Assembly (NCBI GenBank): GCA_032158295.1
Contig: CM063244.1
Location: 7,177,097-7,241,096 of the forward strand
DNA: 64,000 nt
From: Pycnopodia helianthoides
Taxonomy: Eukaryota > Echinodermata > Asteroidea > Forcipulatida > Asteriidae
Direction of reading: 5' to 3'
The stretch's first letter is position 1. Every line of letters starts with the position of its first letter. This document shows positions 47,623-59,600 of this stretch, one piece after another. Below the pieces are notes generated by a model. The model worked only from the letters and a program-made list of their open reading frames with translations. It did no database searches and was not told the origin of the DNA. A program made the translations under genes and the position numbers.

Positions 47623-50600
47623 TCAAAATGAAATCATAAACGTCATAGTTATAATAGTATACGCAACGGGCAATACGTATACGGATGATTCAACAGAGGG
47701 CGCTGTTGATTCGACAGATTCGGGAAGCCAAGGATGGTAGTTGATCCAGAGGGAAAAGCCGGACGAGGACTCTCGAAGCTGTGGAAGACGAGAGAAAGAA
47801 ACTTATAATGCATCACTATTCTGACAGTCGTTATGGTTCAGGTGTGGACATGCCATTAATGTTACACTCTGTGATGTTTCCTCTCCCCCCTCCCAAGCCC
47901 CCCCCCCTCTTTAAATGCTGCTTTCAAAGATTGTCACCATAATATGGGCGATCGAGGGGATGTGGACGATCATACTATACCGTCAACTTAGAGACAACTG
48001 GCCACGAACTCCGGATAACTAGTAATGCAACGATTTTAGAGATATGGTTTTTGAGGCATTGCATGGTGAGGTATCAATATATGTTCAGTTTGCGGTAACA
48101 CCATGTGTATAAATATCAACTTTGCTGTGTAGATTTTTGTTCTTTGGAGAACTTGTCTTGCTATTTTTTCTACTACCGCGGAGTAGATTTTCGAGACAGG
48201 GTCATAGATTGGTTTTTGTCAACGCTATCCTGATAGGCCAAATTATCAAGAACGATTCAATAAAAGTCATGAAAGTTTCGGCTGAATACAGTGTTTATTT
48301 ATTGTTCAGAAAACAGGGGGAAAACGTTGACAGTATTTTCATCAAAAACGTCGAATCCATCCACGTTTAGCGAGGTGACAGCGGATACCAACCGCATCTC
48401 TGGTCCTAGTAGCATTAATCACCGACGGAAACCACGGAAATTTGAATCTCAAAGACGGGGGCACCTCAGACGATAAATTCGCAGGATGCTTACCATTGCC
48501 ATCTTTTTTTTAATAAACAAAAAGTCTTTCTGATAAAAATCCTACAATTTTTTTTCGGGATCATTACCAAAGTATGACCCTAACTTTGATTGCAAGGTCG
48601 GGCAGATTAACTGCCAAATCTGCCGAGTGCAAACTGCGGTTTGCGCGCAATTTTGCCTATTTCGTTGTGCAAATCCGTTGATGGCGCTCAACACGTGAAT
48701 GACCTTGGACGTATCGTCAATCGTATCAGAATAGCAAACAAACGCAAAGTAAAAAACTTCCCGACCCTATTTTCAAATGACATGTAACTGGAAACAGAAC
48801 ACTTTTTTGGCCTAAGACACTCTCAAATACTGCGAATTTGCCAGTGTATTTTGTTTTAGAACCCAAATAGGCCAACCTGACCATTCTTTGCAAGCGCACC
48901 CTGTGACATCCACAAACCTAAAAACTATGTCACGAGACGCAAGTGTTCATGGCGATCAGTTCTCAGCATTGTGAGCAAAGAAAAAACAATCACACTGAAT
49001 TTTTAAAGAATTTTCTCGGGGACTCTTTTAAAGCTTAAGATACTGATAGAAAAATTCATCTTGTAAAATCAAGGTGTGCATTTTGAATGCAGTGCAGTTG
49101 ATGCCTCAGAGTTGCTTTTGTGGCCGAACAAGCGGTTAACAGATCCGGACTCAAGATCTGGTGTTTCTGATCAGTCCCGGTCTTGACACTTGTGTCTTTG
49201 AGAAAAATACTTGACCATAATTGCTTTGTCTTTCGGATGGGACATAAAGCCGTATAAAGGTTCCGTTTATTAGGATTGGTAGTCACGTAAAAGAACCCAG
49301 AACATTTATCGTGGAAGAGTAGGGGTTAACCCCGGTGTTTCTGGTTAAAGACACTGGACACCTTTGGTAATTGTCAAAGACCAGTCTTCTCACTTGGTGT
49401 ATCTCAACATATGCACAAAATAACAAACCTGTGAAAATTTAAACTCAATTGGTCGTCGAAGTTGCGAGATAATAATTGAAGAAAAAACACCCTTGTCCAT
49501 GTGGTCACACGACGTTCTGTGCTTTCAGATGCTTGATTTCGATTTCGAGACCTCACGCGCGAGGTCTCGAAATCATTTCAAATATTTTACTGAGAAATTA
49601 CTTCTTTCTCAAAAACTACGTTACTTCAGAGGGAGCCGTTTCTAACAATGTTTTATACTATCAACAGCTCTCCATTGCTCGTTACCAAGTAAGTATTTAT
49701 GCTAACAATTATTTTGAGTAATTACCATAATGGTGTCCAGTGCCTTTAACATAGCAAGATTTCTCAGGCTTGCTAGCTACAGTGATTGAGTTCACTTTTG
49801 AGGCATCTTTGTTTCATTACCAGAAAAATCTATTGATAATGATAATAAAAAGTGTCTCGTGATTGTGACAAGGTCATTGGGACATGGGAGATCGATTTTG
49901 CATTTTACTTATATTGTGAACAGAGAGAACACTAGCTGGCCACCTCCTTCACTCATTTATTATTAAGTCCAACGAGAGAACCAACCTTCTGATTTCTGTA
50001 TCCATCTTGAGGTATGCTGAATTTGTATCCAGGTGGGCACCCGGCTCTGATTGGATCGTAGGGTCCAGGAGACGCACTTATCGTCCAATTGTCAGGCTCG
50101 TCTGTGTTCTGACATGCGTAGTGTAGCTCGAGTGAGCAATCGTCTGATATGTACCAACGCCAGTCAGTTTTGCTGAGGTAATAACAATTGAAAGAGATAC
50201 AAAAATATATACTATTCGTCTCGTTTTCAATACAATTTTAGACACGTGATGGGATTGTGCCTTTGATGAAACAAACATGTAATTTGGCACACAGTTAGAG
50301 TGTGTCACGAGAAAGATATTTGGCTATACAGTATAGGGGCATCGCAGATTTGTCTTCAAAACGGCTTCCATTGCTTGTTTTTTGTCAAAGGACGGATCTG
50401 CCATGGCCCTATAGACCTTTCCATTGTTGATAAACAAACCGCGCTGGTTGGCATGGCCGGCCGAATGTTAGCAAAACAATCAATCGTGTTAAAAGAAATT
50501 GTGACCAAATTCGACATTTTCTGTATAGATTCATGAGCTGAAATAGCTCTTATGATTGGTTGATTTGTTTCCAACAAATTCAACATAATTTAAAATATTT

Positions 50601-53600
50601 GTGTAACATTGCTGAAAACTATGGCTATCTGTTTTTTATTTGCATTTATGGCTTTCTATGTTTTTCGAACCTCGGTTGGCAAAAACTCGGGCTGTGACGT
50701 TGCAATAGAAAGGTCTATACGGCCAAATATCTTTCTCATGGCATACTCTGACAATTTGAAGAGTAAAAAAAAAAAAAAACATCATCGAAGGTTTCAAACT
50801 TTTGTGTCTCAAATTTTCAAAATGGCAACCATATTATTGCTCAAAATGGCTGCAATACAGAAATCGGGAGGTAAGAGTTTCAGAATCTTTATTTGGATTT
50901 TTTTTAATAGGTTCGAAGAGTCTAACAGCTCAAAAAAAAGCTATTTTGAAAGTGTCAGACTTCAAGGTACACCATTTTTAAAATGGCGGCAATATTTTGA
51001 CTTAAATGGCGGCCATTTTGCATATGATATTACAGAGCAACTTGGGAAGTGTATTACAGCATTCTTCGTGAAATGCTCCATGACCGATAGATCGGCCCAT
51101 AGAACGTACAATTTCCCTTGCAGCCTCAGTTCGGTTTCATTGAACTGAATGGCTGGTGACATGCAAATGGCTTTTTACCTGATCCAGACGCAGGAGTCTG
51201 AAGTCAAGGTCCCAGATGGTTCCCCCTCTGCCCAGGTAAACAGTGACGTGTGGATGAGACCCGGTGTAATGAAGTCCGTGGCTGGATACTGGACACGGCA
51301 CTTGACGAACTCGGTAAAGTCCAGGATTATTCCGGTGCTCGTCACGCCATCATAGATTGGACTGTATCGAAGAATTACGTAGACATTTCGTTTTTATGAC
51401 CATTATAGAGATCCGTGCATATTCTGATCGGTAGATACGCAAAGCCTGCCTGCACCGAGTGAATGTATCGGCAGTACACAGACACAGATAGTTCTGTGCA
51501 CAGTTCATACACCGAACACAACCCCAGACTAGTTCAAACCACGAAGGGGCTCAAAGTTGTTGATGGCCCTTGCGAAATCTCTGCGTGCTATCATATTAAA
51601 CTATAAATGCCGATTGGCGCTTTACATTGGCTGCCATCTTTGATGTCAAGCGATAGAAACCTGCAGGCGTGTATACGCGCTGCACACGACTCTCCATCGA
51701 TATAATGCTGGCTCTTCATTCACCTCAGTGAGGGGACTGTTTGAGGTTTTTGCCGTCATATGCAGGAGGGGGACGGGGAGTTTATATCTTTATGAGTATT
51801 TAAAGGAACATTACATAATTGATTTTTGCTAACAAAACAGTTGCTGGCAGTGTAAGTACTTTATGTAATCCACCATATACATAAACTGACAAACCTGTAG
51901 AAGTTTGAGATCGATCGGCCATCTGGGTCACGAGAAAATAGTGAAAAACCGATTACACATGTGTATGAAATCATATAGATTCAACAAATGAATAAAACGC
52001 TCACTGAGCGATAAACTCCAAACAGAAAATTAGTTTATTCATTTCTCATCAAATATAGAATTTCAGACAGAAATATTTCAAGGGATGTTTTTTACTATCA
52101 TCATCATTAGACCGTGTAAGTTTGATGTAAATCTGTGATCAAAAAGTATATTTTACAAGTTTTTTTCTTACCAATTCTGTAATGTTCCTTTAAAAGGTGC
52201 ATACTTCTTTCCCGTCAGTGCCCCCATCAGTGAACCCGATTCGGGCATCTTATCAATTATCATGTTCTCCGAAACCACTGCCTTTTAGGCTTCGGCTACG
52301 GCTTATTGACCGTCCAGCTGTTCAAAGTCATATACCGAAGGTGTACGTTTTAAAAAGTACTGACAAATTTCAAGCCGGAGCCTAAAAGCCTAAGACGTGG
52401 TTTCGAAAGGATCATTTTAGAAAAATCAGTATGACTAGAGGTGTACGAGGGGAATTCTTTGATGGATCCGAAAGGAATAACAATGTAATTACTTTAAAAA
52501 CTGGTCAGAGTGGGATTCGAACCCACGACCCTCAACATGTCGCTCTACCGACTGAGCTAACCGACCGAGTTTACAACCGAATCCTTCACTGTTAGTTTTT
52601 TTTCTTTGATAGACTTAATTACTGAGTACTTTCCTGGTAAAACACTAACAGTGGCTTGGTTAGTTGACGTTTTCATGAATCCCACAAAGATTTTAATTTT
52701 AGTCGATTCGACTCTTGTTATAAGATGTAAAAATTGGTCTAGTGGTTAGGATACGGCGCTCCCACAGCTGTGGCCCGGGTTCGATTTCCGGTGCGGGAAT
52801 TTCATTTTGCTTGAATATCAAGTTATGCATTCTTTTACAAATTTAAGCTGAGAAAACCATTGTTAAATTACTAATGTTTAATAAACCAGACCATGTGATC
52901 CCATATGGTCTAGTGGTTAGGATCCGGCGCTCTCACCGCCGTGGCCCGGGTTCGATTCCCGGTGTGGGAATATCATTTTGCTTGCATATCAAGTTGTGCA
53001 TTCTTTTACAAGTTTAGGTTGAGAAAACCATTGTTAAATTAAATGAACAATAAACTAGACCATGTGATCCCATATGGTCTAGTGGTTAGGATCCGGCGTT
53101 TTCACCGCCGTGGCCCGGGTTCGATTCCCGGTGTGGGAATTTCATTTTGCTTGCATAACAAGTTGTGCGATCTTTTAAATATGTTAGTTGAGAAAACAAT
53201 TGTTAAATTAATTGAATAATAAACTAGACCATGTGATCCCATATGGTCTAGTGGTTAGGATCCGGCGCTCTCACCGCCGTGGCCCGGGTTCGATTCCCGG
53301 TGTGGGAATCTCATTTTGCTTGCATATCAAGTAATTCATTCTTTTTAAAATGTAAGTTGAGAAAACCATTGTTAAATAACTAATGAACAATAAACTAGAC
53401 CATGATTATCCCATATGGTCTAGTGGTTAGGATCCGGCGCTCTCACCGCCGTGGCCCGGGTTCGATTCCCGGTGTGGGAATTTCATTTTGCGTGTATTTC
53501 AAGTTATGCATTCTTTAGACAATATTTGTTGAGAAAACCATTATTAAATTACTAATGTTTATTAAACCAGACCATGTGATCCCATATGGTCTAGTGGTTA

Positions 53601-56600
53601 GGATCCGGCGCTCTCACCGCCGTGGCCCGGGTTCGATTCCCGGTGTGGGAATTTCATTTTGCTTGCATATTAAGTTGTGCATTCTTTTACAAGTTTAGTT
53701 TGAGAAAACCATTGTTAAATTAAATGAACAATAAACTATACCATGTGATCCCATATGGTCTAGTGGTTAGGATCCGGCGCTCTCACCGCCGTGGCCCGGG
53801 TTCGATTCCCGGTGTGGGAATTTCATTTTGCTTGTCTATCATTCTTCACAAATTTGAAGTTGAGAAAACCATTGTTAAGTTACAAATGTTTAATAAACCA
53901 GACCATGTGATCCCAATGGTCTTAGTGGTTAGGATCCGGCGCTCTCACCGCCGTGGCCCGGGTTCGATTCCCGGTGTGGGAATTTCATTTTGCTTGCATA
54001 TCAAGTTGTGCATTCTTTTACAAGTTTAGGTTGAGAAAACCATTGTTAAATTAAATGAACAATAAACTAGACCATGTGATCCCATATGGTCTAGTGGTTA
54101 GGATCCGGCGCTCTCACCGCCGTGGCCCGGGTTCGATTCCCGGTGTGGGAATTTAATTTTGCTTGCATTTCAAGTTATGCATTCTTTAGAAAATATAAAT
54201 TGGGAAAACCATTGTTAAATTACTAATGTTTATTAAACCAAACTATGTGATCCCATATGGTCTAGTGGTTAGGATCCGGCGTTTTCGACGCCGTGCCCGG
54301 TTCCATTCCCGGTGTGGGAATTTCATTTTGCTTGCATAACAAGTTGTGCATTCTTTTAATTATGTATGTGAGAAAACCATTGTTAAATTAAATGAACAAT
54401 AAACTAGACCATGTGATCCCATATGGTCTAGTGGTTAGGATCCGGCGCTCTCACCGCCGTGGCCCGGGTTCGATTCCCGGTGTGGGAATCTCATTTTGCT
54501 TGCATATCAAGTAATTCATTCTTTTAAAAATGTAAGTTGAGAAAACCATTGGTAAATTAAATGAACAATAAACTAGACCATGTGATCCCATATGGTCTAG
54601 TGGTTAGGATCCGGCGTTTTCACCGCCGTGGCCCGGGTTCGATTCCCGGTGTGGGAATTTCATTTTGCTTGCATAACAAGTTGTGCGATCTTTTAAATAT
54701 GTAAGTTGAGAAAACAATTGTTAAATTAATTGAATAATAAACTAGACCATGTGATCCCATATGGTCTAGTGGTTAGGATCCGGCGTTTTCACCGCCGTGG
54801 CCCGGGTTCGATTCCCGGTGTGGGAATTTCATTTTGCTGGCATATCAAGTTATGCAATCTTAAAAAAACTTAAGTTGAGAAAACCATTGTTAAATAACTA
54901 ATGAACAATAAACTAGACCATGATTATCCCATATGGTCTAGTGGTTAGGATCCGGCGCTCTCACCGCCGTGGCCCGGGTTCGATTCCTGGTGTGGGAATT
55001 TCTTTTTGCTTGCATATTAAGTTGTGCATTCTTTTACAAATTTAGGTTGAGAAAACCATTGTTAAATTAAATGAACAATAAACTAGACCATGTGATCCCA
55101 TATGGTCTAGTGGTTAGTATCCGGCGCTCTCACCACCGTGGCCCGGGTTCGATTCCCGATGTGGGAATTTCATTTTGCTTGTATTTCAAGTTATGCATTC
55201 TTTAGACAATATTTGTTGAGAAAACCATTATTAAATTACTAATGTTTATTAAACCAGACCATGTGATCCCATATGGTCTAGTGGTTAGGATCCGGCGCTC
55301 TCACCGCCGTGGCCCGGGTTCGATTCCCGGTGTGGGAATTTCATTTTGCTTGCATATTAAGTTGTGCATTCTTTTACAAGTTTAGTTTGAGAAAACCATT
55401 GTTAAATTAAATGAACAATAAACTATACCATGTGATCCCATATGGTCTAGTGGTTAGGATCCGGCGCTCTCACCGCCGTGGCCCGGGTTCGATTCCCGGT
55501 GTGGGAATTTCATTTTGCTTGTCTATCATTCTTCACAAATTTGAAGTTGAGAAAACCATTGTTAAGTTACAAATGTTTAATAAACCAGACCATGTGATTC
55601 CATATGGTCTAGTGGTTAGGATCCGGCGCTCTCACCGCCGTGGCCCGGGTTCGATTCCCGGTGTGGGAATTTCATTTTGCTTGCATATCAAGTTATGCAA
55701 ACTTAAGTTGAGAAAACCATTTTTAATTTAAATAAATTATCCCATATGGTAGAGTGGTTAGGGTCCGGCGCGCTCACCGCCGTGGCCCCGGTTCGATTCC
55801 GGTGTGGGGAAATATTTTGCTTCCATGCATATTAAGTTCTGCATACTTTTACAAATTTAATGTTATGAAAACATATTGTTAAATTATTTTAATGTCTTCG
55901 TGTTGTTCGCCGATGCTTGATGTATGATTACCGACGGTGCCGTGCCCATCCCACACCTCGTAACGCGTCACGTTTATCACTTAAATCTGGACAGCTTTCA
56001 GCATGATTGAATCAACAGCGTTATTCCGTAAAGTCCCATGACTCTTGGTAAAAAAAGCTGACTGTCACAGCGTTATACACCAACCGAGCTGACAAATATT
56101 CCAGCAATGTGACGCCATGGAATGTAAGAGAATGTATAGCCATGGTTATCACATGGCCTTTCCTTTCAAAATAGATATTTGTGGCATAATGACGGTTTGA
56201 GGTAACTGAATGACTTTTGGGGGGGGGGGATTTTAAACGTGTTTTTTTTTGCTAGACTGTTCATTATTATTTAGTGCTTTTTGAAGTCGGCTGATTGGTT
56301 GTACCCGTCTGTCAATCGTGTCAAACGCATTCTTAGTGATCTAAACCTGTATTTTATCGTATCTTGCATGAGTCCCATATGGTCTAGTGGTTAGGATCCG
56401 GCGTTTTCACCGCCGTGGCCCGGGTTCGATTCCCGGTGTGGGAAGATTTTTTGTTTTTAAAGGAACATTACAGAATTGGTTTTTGCTAACAAAACAGTTG
56501 CTGGCAGTGTAAGCACTTTATGTAATCCACCATATACATATACTGACAAACCTGTAGAAGTTTGAGATCGATTGGCCATCTGGGTCACGAGAAAATAGTG

Positions 56601-59600
56601 AAAAACTGATTACAAATTTGCATGAAATTATATAGATTCAACAAATGAATAAAACGCTCACTGAGCGATTTAGACCGTGTAAGTTTTATGTAAATCTGTG
56701 TTCAAAAAGTATACTTTACAAGTTTTGTTCTTACCAACTCTGTAATGTTCCTTTAAGTATTTATTTTTCTCTTGTTGATAGGAATTTATTTTTGAAGATT
56801 GCATCAGCGCGCAAATTATTTACTTCAAACTTAAATGGAGACGTTTGAGTGGACTTTTCGGTTCATAGACAAAGGCAGACCAAAACGTTTCATGACCATT
56901 GTACCATGCGACAGATGGATCCCGTATGGTCTAGTGGTTAGGATCCGGCGCTCTCACCGCCGTGGCCCGGGTTCGATTCCCGGTCTGGGAATTTTGTGTG
57001 GGTATTTTTGTTTATTAGTGCAAGAAAAAATAGAAAAACATTACATGATCTATGTGGGGCTCGAACCCACGACCTTCGCGTTATCAGCACGACGCTCTAC
57101 CAACTGAGCTAACCGACCAAGACAACAAATTAACGGTATGTTCCCTAATTGTTTTTTGGTGCAACATTAAGATGGGCCTTTGATCAGACCAAACGTTTGG
57201 GCAACATCGAAGATAAGCATTCCAAAATGTTTGATTTACTAATTACTTTCAATTACTTGTTCAGTCTAGTCCTCGGTTAATATTCATGTTTCTGTTGAAA
57301 AGACCTGAGGCACATGACGACACTTGAGTTGGGCACCCTCGGCTAGAGGTCAAAAGAAGGTTAGCCCATTGGCCCATCCGTGTGCTGCGCGTTCATCGTC
57401 GTTCGACCTCCAAGATGGCGGAGTGATGACGTCCATGTATATATAGTTAATGTTTTCGAATTAGTAATAGGCCTATAAAGTAAAAGGCCTGCAAACTAAT
57501 TTTTTTTTTTCTCGTAGACTATGAACGGACAAAGACGTAGGCAGTAACTATAATTGAGAAATTAGATGTGCAATGCCCTTACATAATCCCATATGGTCTA
57601 GTGGTTAGGATCCGGCGTTTCCGGGTTCGATTCCCGGTGTGGGAAAGTTTTTGTTATACTTTTTATTTTGTTTTACTTACTTATAATGCAAAATTAGATA
57701 TGAGATATTACCAATAGTCGTACTAAGGTGGATAGTCATAATTTGGAGGGACGAGGGCGGGATATATCCCCTCATCCCCTTCCCATTTTTCCATCTGCAC
57801 ATCACTTACCCGTAGTGTGTTCCATCACTGTAGTACCGGATCATGTTGGTTTCGTTCTTAGTTCCACACAAAGGGTAACTTTTGAACTGCAAGGAGAACC
57901 AGATTATTTGATTACATTTTCAAAGTGCACTCCCTTTAAAAACTAAACCCCAAACGACAACACCGAGATTTAGCCTATTGCGCTGTTGTGAAGACAGAGA
58001 GCCTCAACAGCCTAACAAGCTGGGCTCTCCGGGTGCTTTATATTCAGACATAAAGCATTTTATGGCTGCATTTTAATTTGACTGTTTTATTTTGGGTTGA
58101 ACAAAGACAAAATTACTAGAGCGGGCGGAACTCGAACCTGCGACCTCCGGATTAACCTACCAGCGCTCTACTGAGCTATCTACAATCCCGGCCATATCTC
58201 GTTGGGCCCCCCTGCCTCCTTTCAATGTTGAATCACATTGTTGCACGGTCTTCTGCGTTCCAGACAACATTGAGCGGGGGGACGGGGGACGGGGGAGAGA
58301 ATGTTTATTGTGAGACAGGGAATGGTTATTGTATGGTTACTGTAACGTTAGGAATGGGTGGCCCAAGCATTTTTGGCCGGGATCAATCCCGGCCATATCT
58401 CGTTGGGCCCCCCTGCCTCCTTTCAATGTTGAATCACATTGTTGCACGGTCTTCTGCGTTCCAGACAACATTGAGCGGGGGGACGGGGGACGGGGGAGAG
58501 AATGTTTATTGTGAGACAGGGAATGGTTATTGTATGGTTACTGTAACGTTAGGAATGGGTGGCCCAAGCATTTTGGCCGGGATCAATCCCGGCCATATCT
58601 CGTTGGGCCCCCCTGCCTCCTTTCAATGTTGAATCACATTGTTGCACGTCTTCTGCGTTCCAGACAACATTGAGCGGGGGGACGGGGGACGGGGGAGAGA
58701 ATGTTTATTGTGAGACAGGGAATGGTTATTGTATGGTTATTGTAACGTTATAGGAACGGGTGGCCCAAGCATTTTGGCCGGGATTGTAGCCCTATGTTGT
58801 CGGTCTTCCTATTTTGGCAATATCTTTGTTCGGGGCGCCAGTCAGAAGCCATACAACCCGTACCTGGGAGACCGCCAACATTGAGATTAGATGGATCATT
58901 TTGGTTAATCCGAAAGTCACTGGTTCAAGTCCCGCTCCAGTCAAAATGTTTCTGTTCAACCCAAAATTATTTTCCCCAGTCAGTCTCCCTTGGGTCGTAT
59001 TACTTTGTTTTAACTTACAGTGTTCACTTTGATATCTTCCCAGTATATACGATGAATGTAGACCTCACCATGAGTGTAGTCCTCGCCGGAACCTGCCGTC
59101 GACCCGGACGCCATGACCACGTTTTTCCCGGCCTAAAGATTCAGGGATTTAGCAAGGGATAACAATTTTTTTTTTTGTAGTTTATTGGTGACGTTGAGAA
59201 TTGTTTATTTATTTAGGCTTTCTAAGTACACTGAGCTTTTGTTTTAATCGAGTCTTTAAATTCTTTTGAATAGAATGATATATCGTTCTCTTAGGAAAAC
59301 AATTATTCTTTTCTATTTTACTTTTAGCTTGTTTTCATTGATTACACTGTAAAAACGATCTTACCTATTAGTTTACTTTGTAGTAGCTTGTGACATTTTC
59401 GAAAACAAAAAACAATCGATAATGGTTTATGTTTGATCACACTCACAATACTTTTTGTGATACTAGCTATTTATTACTTTGACAAATTACAGACCGCGTG
59501 TTGTGGATAAATTCTTGCAACCATAATATTTGAAAACGAAATGTTTCTCTTTCTGTTACTAAATCTCTCAAAGTAACCATTGGTGTTATAGTTATGTAAA

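Noticed and set aside
50609..51148. 179-codon plus-strand frame
   Set aside because: Begins inside family F and runs through a PI-PLC copy B intron with 'aaaatggcggc' repeats; no known motif.
53724..54029. 101-codon plus-strand frame, near-duplicate at 55411-55731
   Set aside because: It is the tRNA-Glu units and spacers read as protein; its duplication reflects the array repeat.
52899..55810. CRISPR-like regular repeats
   Set aside because: Repeats are 72-bp tRNA genes with similar, not unique, spacers in a eukaryotic genome; no cas genes.
58225..58753. 135-codon and related frames
   Set aside because: Lie wholly inside the 200-bp tandem repeat and repeat with it.
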